From Planotetraspora mira (lineage in GTDB: Bacteria > Actinomycetota > Actinomycetes > Streptosporangiales > Streptosporangiaceae): a DNA stretch of 64,000 bases. The number at the start of each line of letters is the position of its first letter. The stretch's first letter is position 1. The DNA lies in assembly GCF_016863275.1 (NCBI RefSeq), contig NZ_BOOO01000004.1:496001-560000 (forward strand), given 5' to 3'. This document shows, piece by piece, positions 35,201 through 43,415 of this stretch. The notes below the pieces were generated by a model. That model saw only the letters and a program-made list of their open reading frames with translations. It ran no database searches and had not been told where the DNA came from. The position numbers were made by a program, and so were the translations under genes.

Positions 35201-35517
35201 AGGCACGGGCCCACCTGCGTGATGCCGCCGGAAACCTCGATGCGGGCGGGGTGGCGCGTTCCGGGGCGTCCGGAGTGGCCGAGGCGATGGCCGACGTGGC
35301 CCTGGCCGAGCATCGCCCCGGCGCCGCGGCCACGTCGCTCGGCCTCGCCGCGGCCCTGCGCGGCGCCCCCGACCGCGGCAACCCCGACGTCCTCGACAGC
35401 GAACGGCGGGCCCGCGCCGAGCTCGGTGAGGCCTTCGACGACGAGTACGCGGCCGCGGCCTCACTCGACGCCGACGCCGCCCTGAACCGGCTCCGTGAAT
35501 CCGTGTCCGCCGGCTAG
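32233..35517 (+). CDS. AfsR/SARP-type regulator (BTAD + NB-ARC + TPR-like)
   Basis: 1094-aa multidomain activator. OmpR-type winged helix at about 5-90 (LLGPLEVLDDTG, LRALLARLALDPGR, LVSRLRRVLP), bacterial transcriptional activation domain about 97-240 (AGDLFDQALRLWRG; ALRMRALAAAGRPSEAL), NB-ARC ATPase about 285-600 with P-loop GPGGAGKTRLAEE (about 313) and Walker B LLVLDNCEH, then TPR-like helical repeats to the end. The NB-ARC has an insert rich in Gly/Asp (about 370-390). A TTA codon (32614-32616, residue 128) implies bldA dependence. GTG start 41 nt after the glucosaminidase stop; no hairpin separates them. Such regulators often govern secondary metabolism, but the nearest candidate target is the DrrAB-type exporter. 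Confidence 0.92.
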   Translation: MRIRLLGPLEVLDDTGRTVDIPGTRLRALLARLALDPGRAISGAELVEAVWDGRPPAGGANALQTLVSRLRRVLPAEGLLELLPTGYRLTVPAEDVDVPVFERLAADGRACRDAGDLTAAGDLFDQALRLWRGGPLPDLASTGFGAAASVRLGELRLRIVEDRAEVDLATGGDPADLATELAELAAAHPLRERLSALRMRALAAAGRPSEALLVFEELRGVLADELGADPSPAVREVHTAILRGTPAPAVPLGASEGAHGRAVRPGSRAPRGAGRRGDRRGNLRAPVTSFVGREDDVTRVGDLLGQARLLTLVGPGGAGKTRLAEEIAATLAAQYADGVWSIELADVRDPEWLPAAVSRVLGLTGLRGGTGDGTDAGAGAGSDDRTDGAVARLSARIGDRNALLVLDNCEHLIDACARLADRVLAGCPGVRIIATSREPLGISGEFLHPVGPLRLPPEDVELADAAGYPAVRLFLDRAAAVRPGFTLTPGDLPHVLDICRRLDGLPLAIELACTRLRSLSAAEIATRLSDRFRLLTGGSRTALPRHQTLLAVVEWSWRLLTEAERTVAGGLAVFTGGATLDAAQAVCAGGGGADEIAEAVAALVDKSLVEMVETPGLPSRYRMLDTIAAFTAGRLADSGGADRSRRAHAAFFLTRAEAAEPGLRAGAQLEHLAWFDREYGNLTAALRWAVDSGDEQTAVRLAAALGWFWTLRDAHDDAAGWLRRVLDPPGVRTAAPSPILATVYAYDALYQTGGDPARSASSAATARELAGDDEQLWHPAVAFMVMILGELHGGALDARLTAHPDDWISAQAELLAGYAAQNDGRLDAAGTHYETAHARFTATGDRWGIASAATILAGFHGMSGRHAAAIEAAGEALRLARAMGASSDAAWMEAQRGIHRLRAGQVAAALDDLTNAERAGLAGRFTAVVATARIGLATAARASGDHTGARESLAQVIADLRGERWLETQVRVLALVELSRIAILSGEFGEARAHLRDAAGNLDAGGVARSGASGVAEAMADVALAEHRPGAAATSLGLAAALRGAPDRGNPDVLDSERRARAELGEAFDDEYAAAASLDADAALNRLRESVSAG

Positions 35518-35579
35518 CACCGGCGCCGGCCGGCCCTTCGCCGACGCCGACGCCGACGCCATCCGAGCCTTCCCGACGA

Positions 35580-36344
35580 TCAGCCCCGGCGCCGGTAGGC
35601 GAGCACGGCCAACGGCGCGAAGACCACCACGATGCCCGCCGACCAGGCGAGCGATGACGGCACCGATCCGGCCCCGGGCAGGCCGAGCGTCAGGGACCGC
35701 ACCGCGTCCGACACCTGGGTGACCGGGTTGATCCTCACCCACACCTGCAGCCAGCCGGGCAGCTTCGCGGTCGGGACGAAGACGTTGCTCCCGAAGGTGA
35801 GCGGGAAGATCAGGACCATGCTGAGCGCCTGGACGGTCTCCGCGGTCCTCGCCACCACGCCGATCAGCACGCCGATCCAGCAGGTGGCGAGCGCGAAGGC
35901 CATCATCAGCCCGGCCGCGCCCACCGCCGCCGCCACGCCACCGCCGAACCGGAAGCCCAGCGCCGCCCCGATCGCGAACACCAGCACGACGGACAGCGCG
36001 TACTTGACCGAGTCGCCGAGGATGTGCCCGATCAGGGGCGCCGAGCGGGCGATGGGCAGGCTGCGGAACCGGTCGTAGACCCCGTCGCGCAGATCGGTGT
36101 TGAGCGCGAGCGCGCTGCCGAGCGAGGCGAACATCAGCGCCTGGATCGCGATGCCCGGGATCACGAATCGCAGGTAGGCATGCCAGTCACCCGAGACCGC
36201 GTTGCCGAACAGGAAGACGAACGTCAGGACGAAAGTGAGCGGCATCAGCAGGATGTCCAGCAGCTGATCCGGGGTGTGCCGGAACTTCACGATGGTGCGC
36301 CACGCCAGCGTCACACTGTGGCGGGCCGTCCGCATGGGGTTCAT
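35580..36344 (-). CDS. ABC-2 type transporter permease, DrrB-like
   Basis: 254-aa six-helix permease of the ABC-2 family, closest in style to the daunorubicin-resistance permease DrrB: W-R-T-I-V-K-F near the N-terminus, RDGVYDRFRSLPIARSAPLIGH (the conserved loop before helix 3), and FPLTFGSNVFVPTAKLPGWLQ before the last helix. It overlaps the ATPase gene by 4 bp (ATGA at 36341-36344). The pair forms an exporter of a drug or lipid-like compound. The gene is convergent with the SARP gene. Confidence 0.92.
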   Translation of the reverse strand: MNPMRTARHSVTLAWRTIVKFRHTPDQLLDILLMPLTFVLTFVFLFGNAVSGDWHAYLRFVIPGIAIQALMFASLGSALALNTDLRDGVYDRFRSLPIARSAPLIGHILGDSVKYALSVVLVFAIGAALGFRFGGGVAAAVGAAGLMMAFALATCWIGVLIGVVARTAETVQALSMVLIFPLTFGSNVFVPTAKLPGWLQVWVRINPVTQVSDAVRSLTLGLPGAGSVPSSLAWSAGIVVVFAPLAVLAYRRRG

Positions 36345-37348
36345 CGTGCGGCCTCCACCGGAGCGTCGTGCCCGGTCAGAGCCAGGAAGACCTCGTCCAG
36401 GCTGGCCAGCCGCACGCCGATCTCGGCCACCTCGATCCCCGCGGTCTCCAGCCGGGCCGCCACCGCGGCGAGCACCGCGCCGGCTCGGCTGCCGAGCGGC
36501 AGCGCCGCCGAGACCAGACCCCCCTCTCGGTCCCGTACGGCCGTCGCCCCGGTGACATCGGCCACGATCTCCTCGACGTCACCGGCTCGGTCGCGCTCGA
36601 CCGGCCGCAGCTCGATCGTCTGCCGCCCCACCTTCGCCTTCAGCTGCGCCGGTGTGCCGGTCTCCACGACCCGGCCGTGGTCGATCACCGAAATCCCCTG
36701 CGACAACTGGTCGGCCTCTTCGAGGTACTGCGTGGTCAGCAGCACCGTCGTGCCGCCGGCCGCCAGGCCGCGCACGAGGTCCCACACGTCCCCCCGGGAC
36801 CGGGGGTCCAGCCCCGTCGTCGGCTCGTCGAGGAACAACACCGCCGGGGTCCCGACCAGGCTCGCGGCGACGTCCAGCCGGCGGCGCATGCCTCCCGAAT
36901 ACGTCCTGACCAGGCGGCCACCCGCCTCCGCCAGCCCGAAGCGCTCGAGCAACTCGCCCGCCCGCTCCCGCGCCCGCCGGCCGGGAAGCTCAAGCAGACG
37001 GGCGACGAGCAGCAGGTTCTCGAACCCGGTCAGCGCCTCGTCCACGGCCGCGAACTGGCCCGTCAGCCCGATCAGGGCGCGCACCCGCTCGGGCCGCCGC
37101 AGCACGTCGACGCCGCAGATCGACGCGTGACCCGCGTCCGGGCGCAGCAGTGTCGACAGGATGCGGATCACCGTGGTCTTGCCGGCGCCGTTCGGCCCCA
37201 GCAGGCCCCACACGCTTCCGGGCGGGACCGCCAGATCGAGGCCGGCCAGTGCCGTCGTCTCGCCGTAGCGCTTGACCAGGCCCTCGGTCTCGATCGCGTT
37301 CGACCGCGCGGAAGCCGGCCGTACCGAATTCGATGGTGGAGAAGTCAT
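36341..37348 (-). CDS. ABC transporter ATPase, DrrA-like
   Basis: 335-aa ATPase: Walker A GPNGAGKTT (about 50-58), signature YSGGMRRRLDVAASL, Walker B VLFLDEPTTGLDP, H-loop region TTQYLEEADQL. The C-terminal extension (about 240-335) with GLVSAALPLG and LDEVFLALTGH is typical of the DrrA subgroup. The start MTSPPSNS at 37348 has only a weak RBS; start codons up to 60 nt further upstream are possible. It is first in the operon; the 200-nt upstream region carries a 22-bp tandem repeat. TetR regulators often control such pairs, but none is nearby. Confidence 0.92.
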   Translation of the reverse strand: MTSPPSNSVRPASARSNAIETEGLVKRYGETTALAGLDLAVPPGSVWGLLGPNGAGKTTVIRILSTLLRPDAGHASICGVDVLRRPERVRALIGLTGQFAAVDEALTGFENLLLVARLLELPGRRARERAGELLERFGLAEAGGRLVRTYSGGMRRRLDVAASLVGTPAVLFLDEPTTGLDPRSRGDVWDLVRGLAAGGTTVLLTTQYLEEADQLSQGISVIDHGRVVETGTPAQLKAKVGRQTIELRPVERDRAGDVEEIVADVTGATAVRDREGGLVSAALPLGSRAGAVLAAVAARLETAGIEVAEIGVRLASLDEVFLALTGHDAPVEAAR

Positions 37349-37370
37349 GCGCCCACGATCACGGCGCCCG

Positions 37371-37414
37371 CTGGCACGGCTCGCACACGGCGCTGGCACG
37401 GCCCGCACACGACA
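37371..37414. repeat. 22-bp tandem repeat before the DrrAB-like operon
   Basis: Two units at 37371-37392 and 37393-37414 share CTGGCACGGC and GCACAC with four differences. They lie 23-66 bp upstream of the DrrA-like start, in promoter position. The rest of the 37349-37550 gap has no further recognisable feature. Confidence 0.5.
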
Positions 37415-37550
37415 CCGGCGGGACGGCTCGCGGCTACGGCTGCGGCATCGACCCGGGACAGCTCAGTGGAGCGGCTCGGGAGCGCTCACCACACCGGCGC
37501 GGAGCACCGATGTGGTCCGCGCCAGTGTGATCCCCAGCGGTGTGGCGCGA

Positions 37551-38186
37551 TCAGGCGTCGGCGGTGGCGGCCGGACTGTCGTCGCTGATCACAGGCTCGG
37601 GCAGGGTGCCCGCGTTGTGCTCCAGGAGACGCCAGCCCTTACGGCCCTGCTCCAGGACGGACCACGCGCAGTTGCCGAGGCCGCCCACGGCCGGCCACAA
37701 CTCCTGCGGCAGGCCCATCAGCCGGACGATGCCCAGGCGGAGGGCCGCGCCGTGCGATGCCACGACCAGCAGGCCGTCGTCACCGGTCTTCGCGGACCAC
37801 CGGAGGATCGCCTCCGCGACGCGCTCGGCCACGTCGGTCACGAGCTCGCCGCCGGGTGCCTCCCACGCCTCGAACTCGGCGGGCCACCCGGCCTTGATCT
37901 CCTCCCGGGTGAGGCCCTCCCACTCTCCGCCACCACGTTCCCGCAGGTCCTTGTCGACCACGACCTCGAGACCGCTGACGCGTCCGAGGGCGGAGGCGGT
38001 GTCGTACGCCCGGCGCAGGTCGGACGAGACGATCATCGTGGGCTGTAGCGCCGCGAGCAGGGACGCCGCCCGGGCCGCCTGAGCGACACCGGTTTCATCG
38101 AGGGCGATGTCGGTGTGCCCCTGGAAGCGCCTCTCGACGTTCCACACGGTCTGGCCGTGACGGAGGCAGACGATCCGGCGGCTCAC
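37551..38186 (-). CDS. Histidine phosphatase family protein
   Basis: 211-aa member of the phosphoglycerate-mutase-like branch of histidine phosphatases. LRHGQTVWN (about 7-15) carries the catalytic His, RRAYDTA the second Arg, and ASHGAALRL (about 154-162) the second His; Glu of RERGGGEWEGL is the proton donor region. GTG 38186 has GGGGGCGGA just before it. It follows rsfS by 40 nt on the same strand, a pairing conserved in actinomycetes. The substrate is unknown; it could act on sugar phosphates or nucleotides. Confidence 0.9.
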   Translation of the reverse strand: MSRRIVCLRHGQTVWNVERRFQGHTDIALDETGVAQAARAASLLAALQPTMIVSSDLRRAYDTASALGRVSGLEVVVDKDLRERGGGEWEGLTREEIKAGWPAEFEAWEAPGGELVTDVAERVAEAILRWSAKTGDDGLLVVASHGAALRLGIVRLMGLPQELWPAVGGLGNCAWSVLEQGRKGWRLLEHNAGTLPEPVISDDSPAATADA

Positions 38187-38226
38187 TCCGCCCCCTTGTA
38201 CCGCTGCGTCACTGAATACCGCTGCG

Positions 38227-38631
38227 TCACTGACCATCCCCGCGGGAGCGCTGGGCGGCCACCTTGGTGACGCTCTCCGGAAGCGGGATCGAGGGGCAGT
38301 CCTTCCACAGCCGCTCCAGGGCGTAGAAGGTGCGGTCCTCCTCGTGCTGGACGTGCACCACGATGTCGAGGTAGTCGAGGAGCACCCAGCGGCCCTCCCG
38401 CTCGCCCTCCCGGCGAACCGGCTTGGCGTCGGCCTCGATGCGCAGGCGATCCTCGATCTCATCCACCACGGCCCGGACCTGACGGTCGTTGGACGCGGAG
38501 CAGAGTAGGAACGCGTCGGTGATGACGAGCTGGTCGCTCACGTCGTAGGCGATGATGTCGTCGGCCAGCTTCTCAGCGGCGGCCTCGGCGGCGACCTTCA
38601 CCAGCTGTATTGATCTCTCAGATGCGGTCAC
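38227..38631 (-). CDS. rsfS: Ribosomal silencing factor RsfS
   Basis: 134-aa RsfS/Iojap protein, which binds L14 of the large ribosomal subunit and blocks subunit joining in slow growth. Conserved stretches: DIIAYDVSDQLVITDAFLLCSASNDRQVRAVVDEIEDRL and GREGRWVLLDYLDIVVHVQ near the middle. GTG start with AAGGAGGA upstream at a long spacing. In most actinobacteria rsfS lies directly after nadD; here about 11.7 kb of accessory genes separates them, so it must use a promoter within 38632-38880. Confidence 0.95.
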   Translation of the reverse strand: MTASERSIQLVKVAAEAAAEKLADDIIAYDVSDQLVITDAFLLCSASNDRQVRAVVDEIEDRLRIEADAKPVRREGEREGRWVLLDYLDIVVHVQHEEDRTFYALERLWKDCPSIPLPESVTKVAAQRSRGDGQ

Positions 38632-38880
38632 GATGCGGCTCTGTCCTCCTTTGACGGCATCTCCAGGGTGCCCACTTCATAGTGGGACCCACAACCTGTT
38701 TCTCGGAGTGACCCTATCGGGACACGCCGACAACCCCGAGTTATCCCCAGGCACTGACATTTCAACGCGTACCGGTGACCACCGATTCCGGCCTGGAGCT
38801 CCCGCCCGGTGCATAGCGGCCCAGGTCATATCGATACAGTGCCCGGATATTACATATGTCCGAGATCGGCAGGGTTGGGA
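38632..38880. other. Divergent intergenic region rsfS / MFS
   Basis: 249 bp that must hold promoters for rsfS (-) and the MFS gene (+). It contains GTGCCCACTTC/ATAGTGGGAC-type short complementarity near 38669-38689 and an A/T-rich GATATTACATATG at 38848-38860. No copy of the nadD end, no tRNA and no clear terminator was found. Confidence 0.4.
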
Positions 38881-40140
38881 ATGACGGAGGTCGAATCTGG
38901 CCTGAGACGTGTCGCACTCGATGTCCGTCCCCTGAAGGTCCCCGCCTACCGTCGGCTACTCGTGGGCCAGGGAGTGTCGTTCATCGGCTTCCAGCTCACG
39001 TCGGTGGCCGTCAGCGCCGAGATCTACGACATCACGAAATCATCGTTGTGGGTGGGCCTGCTCGGCCCCGCGAACCTCATCCCACTGGTGATCTTCGGGC
39101 TCTGGGGCGGCGCCATCGCCGACGCCGTCGACCGCCGCAAACTCCTGCTCGCCGGATCGGTCGTCGCCTGGCTGGCCACGTTGGCCCTGCTCATCCAGAC
39201 CTGGGCCGGGCTGAAGAACGTCTATCTCATTCTGATCGCGGTCGTCCTGCAGTCGATCGGCTTCTCGATCACCTCGCCGACGCGCGGCGCGATCATCCCG
39301 AGGCTCCTCCCGAGGGAGCGCGTCGCCGCCGCCAACACGCTCAACTTCCTGGTGAGCAGCCTCGGCTCGGTCCTCGGCCCGCTTCTGGCCGGCGTGGTGC
39401 TCGTGCGGGGCGGCTACGGCACGGCGTACCTGGTCGACGGCGTCCTGTTCGGCGCGGGCTTCTACTCCGCCGTACGGCTGCCGCACCTCGAACCGCTGGG
39501 CGAGATCTCCCGGCCGGGCCTGCGGTCGGTGGTCGACGGGCTGAGCTACATCGTGAGCAAGCCCATCGTGATGATGTCCTTCGCCGTGGACATCATCGCC
39601 ATGGCGTTCGCGATGCCCCGGGCCCTGTTCCCCCAGATGGCGGCCGAGCGGTTCGACGGATCCACCGTCGCCTTCGGGTGGCTGTCGGCGAGCATCGCGA
39701 TCGGCTCGGTCACGGCCGGCGTGTTCTCGGGATGGATGGGACGCGTGCGCCGCCAGGGCATGGCGCTGACCTTCGTCATCGCGGTGTGGGGCCTCACCGT
39801 GGCCGCGGCGGCGTTCGCCCAGCAGTTATGGCTGGTCGTGGTTCTGCTGGCCATGGGGGGCGCCGCCGACCTGGTCTCCGCCGTGTGGCGGCAGACGATC
39901 CTGCAGACCTACGCCCCCGACGAAATGCGCGGGCGCATGCAGGGGGTGTTCATGGTCGTGGTCGCGGGTGGTCCCCGGCTCGGGGACCTGCGGGCGGGCG
40001 CGACGGCGAGCGCGTTCGGGCTCGTTCCCGCGTGGGCGGGCGGCGGAGTGGCCTGCGCCGTGCTCGTCCTGATCACGGGCCTCTCCGTCCGCGCTTTCAG
40101 ACGGTACGACTCCGTGGCCGACCGCCTCAAGGAGCAGTGA
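38881..40140 (+). CDS. MFS exporter, EntS-like
   Basis: 419-aa 12-helix transporter of the MFS_3/EntS group (PAYRRLLVGQGVSFIGFQ at the first helix, LLGPANLIPLVIFGLWGGAIADAVDRRKLL with the motif-A loop, ITSPTRGAIIPRLLPRERVAAANTL). EntS exports enterobactin; relatives export siderophores or drugs. No siderophore genes are adjacent. The ATG is preceded only by GGGTTGGGA. A TTA codon at 39826-39828 is unusual and suggests developmental control. It is the first gene of the accessory stretch beyond rsfS. Confidence 0.88.
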   Translation: MTEVESGLRRVALDVRPLKVPAYRRLLVGQGVSFIGFQLTSVAVSAEIYDITKSSLWVGLLGPANLIPLVIFGLWGGAIADAVDRRKLLLAGSVVAWLATLALLIQTWAGLKNVYLILIAVVLQSIGFSITSPTRGAIIPRLLPRERVAAANTLNFLVSSLGSVLGPLLAGVVLVRGGYGTAYLVDGVLFGAGFYSAVRLPHLEPLGEISRPGLRSVVDGLSYIVSKPIVMMSFAVDIIAMAFAMPRALFPQMAAERFDGSTVAFGWLSASIAIGSVTAGVFSGWMGRVRRQGMALTFVIAVWGLTVAAAAFAQQLWLVVVLLAMGGAADLVSAVWRQTILQTYAPDEMRGRMQGVFMVVVAGGPRLGDLRAGATASAFGLVPAWAGGGVACAVLVLITGLSVRAFRRYDSVADRLKEQ

Positions 40141-40335
40141 CGCCCGCGCTGCCGCTCCTCCCCCGGAGGCTCCGCACGCGGCATTCGAACCGTCCATAGA
40201 TGCGGCACGCGAGCGACTTCACGCGTCCCCGCTGGTCAAAGGCGCCTTTGGTACCGTCCTGATCATCTCAGGTACGCCTGAGGCGCGTCCTGCGCGTGTC
40301 CCGGCGAATCTCCACGTGTGTTCTTCGGGGGATCT

Positions 40336-40602
40336 ATGCATTCGCATTCCGTTGCGTCCACCATCTGGGCGCGCCGGGCCGCCGCCGGAATCGGGGTGAC
40401 GCTCCTGGCCGTGATCGTGGCCCTGGGCGCATGCCCGACCTCGGCTGCGCCGACCGACCGGGTCAAGGCATGGGGCCTCAACAGCTTCGGCCAGATCGGC
40501 GACGGCAGCACCAGCAACCGCACCCTTCCTGTCGGGATCCGGACCGGCCGCATCGGGATCGTCTCGATCTCCGGTGGCGGAGCGCACACGGTCGTCTTCT
40601 GA
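40336..40602 (+). CDS. Secreted fragment with a single RCC1 repeat
   Basis: 88-aa product: signal peptide or lipoprotein-like N-terminus (hydrophobic 15-37, Cys in GACPTS), then exactly one RCC1 blade (VKAWGLNSFGQIGDGSTSNR ending AHTVVF) and a stop. RCC1 proteins need about seven blades, so this is either a truncated gene or a peptide that assembles or caps. GGGGG precedes the ATG by 4 nt, and a terminator hairpin follows 18 nt downstream, so the unit looks complete as a transcript. Confidence 0.55.
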   Translation: MHSHSVASTIWARRAAAGIGVTLLAVIVALGACPTSAAPTDRVKAWGLNSFGQIGDGSTSNRTLPVGIRTGRIGIVSISGGGAHTVVF

Positions 40603-40620
40603 CCGTCACCGTTCGAATAC

Positions 40621-40652
40621 AGAGGCCGCTCGCCGATCGGAGGGCGGCCTCT
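40621..40652 (+). terminator. Terminator after the RCC1 fragment
   Basis: Perfect 9-bp stem AGAGGCCGC (40621-40629) with 40644-40652 and a 14-nt loop. Confidence 0.65.
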
Positions 40653-40682
40653 GCCGTACCCGAGTCTGGGAGGGTATGCGGC

Positions 40683-40928
40683 ATGCAACCTCCGCAGTCC
40701 TCCTGGCGCAGGATCATGCGCGGCTTCGGGCTGGTCGGGCTCGGATGGCTGGCCGCTGTCGTGATGTTCAGCCCCGACTTCGCAGGCCTGCCGTGGTCGT
40801 ACGCATTCACCATCGCGGTGGTCCTCGGCGGCCTGGGGCTGGTGAAGACATTCGCGAATCTGGTCCTCGTCCTTCGGAAGGACTGGAGGAGCCGTGGCCC
40901 CGAACCGGCCGACGACGCCAACGGCTGA
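40683..40928 (+). CDS. Small two-helix membrane protein
   Basis: 81-aa protein with two hydrophobic segments (about 13-32 and 38-62: FGLVGLGWLAAVVMFSPDFA and SYAFTIAVVLGGLGLVKTF) and a charged tail. A GGGAGGG element lies 8 nt before the ATG. I do not recognise a family. It stands alone between a terminator and a convergent gene. Confidence 0.6.
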   Translation: MQPPQSSWRRIMRGFGLVGLGWLAAVVMFSPDFAGLPWSYAFTIAVVLGGLGLVKTFANLVLVLRKDWRSRGPEPADDANG

Positions 40929-40958
40929 GCAAGGACAGCGGCGCCGGGCATCACTGAT

Positions 40959-41405
40959 TCACAGCGACCACCAGCAATACAAGCGCAGGTGAGATGCCCG
41001 AGCACGCCGGGCCAGACCGACCAGTTCTTCCAGGACACCAGCCGCCGTCTCTGCGTAGACCTGGGACTGTTGCAGTTCCTCGGTCATGGACCACAGCTCG
41101 GCAACACGCGCAAGGTCGTCTTGCGTCGCCGCGACAAGGGCATCGATCAAGGTGTCCGACAGGCTGACCACGAAAGGCGGGCCATCCTCGGGCGAGGACA
41201 GCAGCTGCCCGGACCGCGGGCGTTGGCCGGCCTCCTCATAGCTGCAACCCGTCATGATCGCTTCGAGTTGGGCCATGGCGACGACCGGGTCGATGTTCTT
41301 GAGGAAGACCACGTCGAACGCGGCCTGGCCCGGCCCTCCGGGCGTCTGGACCACGGCGACAGCAGCCTGGTCGTCGACGGCGGAGAAGTAATCACACAGC
41401 GTCAT
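40959..41405 (-). CDS. Conserved actinobacterial hypothetical protein
   Basis: 148-aa acidic cytoplasmic protein without signal or membrane segments. It opens with MTLCDYFSAVDDQAAV, then FDVVFLKNIDPVVAMAQLEAIMTG, and closes with ARRARASHLRLYCWWSL. I recall similar uncharacterised actinomycete proteins with this layout (a DYF...D start, a K-x-IDPV motif and a C-terminal YCW). Start 41405 fits the conserved beginning. No function can be given; the fold may be like immunity-type or SMI1-like proteins, but that is a guess. Confidence 0.7.
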   Translation of the reverse strand: MTLCDYFSAVDDQAAVAVVQTPGGPGQAAFDVVFLKNIDPVVAMAQLEAIMTGCSYEEAGQRPRSGQLLSSPEDGPPFVVSLSDTLIDALVAATQDDLARVAELWSMTEELQQSQVYAETAAGVLEELVGLARRARASHLRLYCWWSL

Positions 41406-41674
41406 GCCGCCGATTCTGACATCCACTGCGCGTTCCCCTCTGTCCTGATCTCGTCTGCTCTCGACCCATCCGAGGGGACGGCGAGCCGGCAACTAAGGGG
41501 CAGACCTGGCCTCACGTGCTCCCTGTTCCCGGTGACCTTCCACGCACGCTGGTTGCCTGCCTGCACGGCCGTGCTAGATCAGTGAAGAGCCACCTTTTTG
41601 ATCTAACCTCGGCCGCCACCACGCCGCCGCGAGCCAATGGCCCCAGGCCAGGCCTCCCATGCCACCATGTCCCG

Positions 41675-42385
41675 GTGCGAGATGTGGATGAACTGATCAA
41701 TACGGACGACTCGGCGTGGCCCTTGATCTTGGCCGAGGTCTCGCGAAGTGTCGTCGTGACGCGGATGCTGCCCGCCGTTGAGGAACGGGGCCGTGCGACC
41801 CTCCACCAGTTGCAGGTGACCACGCGATCATTCCTGGGCGCCATGGCGCTGCACTCCGGCGGCATGCTGATTGATCACGGCTGGGTCCGCGTCTTGGGCG
41901 GCTCCTCCGGCGTCGACGGCATGCCGAGCCTTGCGGATGCGAACAAGTTTCCCTCTGTCGTCGACCCCACGTGGGCACCTTCGGCGTTGATCGTGGCCTA
42001 TGACGTCCTGGGTGGAGCGTTCGCGATCAAAGGTGTCCCCGCACCGACGGGACCTCAGCCAGGGGAGCCCGGACAAATGATCTACTTCGCTCCCGACTCC
42101 ATGCAGTGGGAAGGCATGGAGATCGGGCACGGAGATTGGCTCTCATGGCTGCTGTCTGGCGGACTGGAGAAGTTCTACGAGAGTCTGCGCTGGTCCGGCT
42201 GGCAGGAGGATGCGAATGCACTCCGTGCTGATCAGGGAATCTCCGTGATGCCACCCCTTTGGTCGGCCGAGGCTCAGGCAGATGTCGCCGCCACCCACAA
42301 GCGGCCCGTCCCCATGTGGGAACTGCTGGGACTGCACGAGGAATTTTGCCGCCAGTTCGGCCTTCCCAGCCCCGGGTTCGCGTAA
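41675..42385 (+). CDS. DUF2625 family protein
   Basis: 236-aa protein matching the DUF2625 pattern: a DELINTDDSAWPLI start, LGAMALHSGGMLIDHGWVRVLG, ADANKFPSVVDPTWAPSALIVAYDVLGG, IYFAPDSMQWEGMEIGHGDWLSW and a C-terminal WEL. GTG 41675 was chosen because it gives the normal family start; start codons further upstream would add about 50 residues with no similarity. Family function is unknown, though sequence style resembles SUKH/immunity proteins. It is convergent with the anti-sigma-like gene. Confidence 0.8.
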   Translation: MRDVDELINTDDSAWPLILAEVSRSVVVTRMLPAVEERGRATLHQLQVTTRSFLGAMALHSGGMLIDHGWVRVLGGSSGVDGMPSLADANKFPSVVDPTWAPSALIVAYDVLGGAFAIKGVPAPTGPQPGEPGQMIYFAPDSMQWEGMEIGHGDWLSWLLSGGLEKFYESLRWSGWQEDANALRADQGISVMPPLWSAEAQADVAATHKRPVPMWELLGLHEEFCRQFGLPSPGFA

Positions 42386-42506
42386 GGCGAGTTGAGGCTG
42401 AACCAGATGACTACCACCTTTCCCCCCGTGATCGTCCATCCGTCTGGGGATCCGGTTCAACTGCCGACCGCCCGGAGAATGCCTGTGGGAGATGGACAGT
42501 GAGCGC

Positions 42507-43415
42507 TCAGCGTGGCCAGGATGCGACGACGAGTCTTACCGATTTCTTGTTGTGGCCGCCGAACGCCTCGTGCACGTACCAGGAGTCGAGGACGCTTATC
42601 GGTTGGAGAACATGCTCGGTGTAATCCCAGCCGGCCGAAGGGAAGGGCTCCGGAGGAGCCTCCAGGTACGACTCAATTGTGCCGTTCCGCTGCTGCAGTA
42701 TGCGCTTGACCTCGGCAACCGTCTGATTCTCTAGATCCACTCCCTCCAGAATCTCGCCGTGAGCGGTCGGATCGCCCGCGATTTCGTACCGTTCGCCGGG
42801 GCGGGCTGCTCGACCGAAGATGATCTCGACAGGGCTGCGCAGGTTGACGGGAATGCTCACTCCGGCCATGCACCACATGTTGCCGCAGTCGGTCCCCTCG
42901 ATCCTTTTGACCCATTCGCTGCCGTGCTCATCCTTTATCTCGAATCCATCGGTGCGGTAGTTGGTTTCCTTTCCGGGAGAGGATATGGAGATCATCGTGC
43001 CGACGAGGCTTGGCGATGAGGGCTCCATCTGTAGGTCGACGTTCAGGCCGTGCGAAGCGAAATCCTCGCGGTAGCGCCGGGGGTCGGCGTCAGGGTCCGC
43101 GATCCGGATGTCGATGTAGTCGCCGTTCTTGGCGAAAGCCAATGCTTTGGCCGGTCCGAGCGTGATCGGGCCGACGTCACTGGGCCGCATGACGATCGGC
43201 AGCACGACCGCCGCCCCTGCCAATACGGCGGTGACGGGAATGAGGGTGAGCAACTGCCTCCGGGACCAGTGCCGCTTGGCCGTCTGAGGGGTCCGAGTGG
43301 GGTTGCCGATGATGTCGTCCAGGGTGGCGGACAGCGCTATCGGGTCCGCGCATACATGACTGGCTGGATCGTGTGCCTGGAGCAAGCTCGTGAGCTGCTT
43401 GAGATCGTTGGTCAT
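42507..43415 (-). CDS. Membrane protein partner of the ECF sigma factor (anti-sigma candidate)
   Basis: 302-aa protein with a cytoplasmic N-terminus (1-50), one membrane helix at about 54-76 (LLTLIPVTAVLAGAAVVLPIV) and an extracellular domain of about 220 residues with a pair of Cys (CGNMWC, about 179-184). It overlaps the sigma-factor gene by 4 bp (ATGA at 43412-43415), so it is almost certainly its partner. This layout is common for actinobacterial ECF/membrane-protein pairs with N-termini such as KQLTSLLQAHDPASH. No zinc-type anti-sigma motif (HxxxCxxC) is present. Confidence 0.7.
   Translation of the reverse strand: MTNDLKQLTSLLQAHDPASHVCADPIALSATLDDIIGNPTRTPQTAKRHWSRRQLLTLIPVTAVLAGAAVVLPIVMRPSDVGPITLGPAKALAFAKNGDYIDIRIADPDADPRRYREDFASHGLNVDLQMEPSSPSLVGTMISISSPGKETNYRTDGFEIKDEHGSEWVKRIEGTDCGNMWCMAGVSIPVNLRSPVEIIFGRAARPGERYEIAGDPTAHGEILEGVDLENQTVAEVKRILQQRNGTIESYLEAPPEPFPSAGWDYTEHVLQPISVLDSWYVHEAFGGHNKKSVRLVVASWPR

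Noticed and set aside
35519-35596. ACCGGCGCCGG / CCGGCGCCGGT pair between the SARP and DrrB-like genes as a terminator
   Set aside because: The arms are themselves palindromic and separated by 56 nt, and one arm lies inside the DrrB-like coding region, so the evidence is too weak to list.
42407-42502. A 31-codon plus-strand frame after the DUF2625 gene
   Set aside because: No RBS at a usable distance, no similarity that I recognise, and it abuts a convergent gene.
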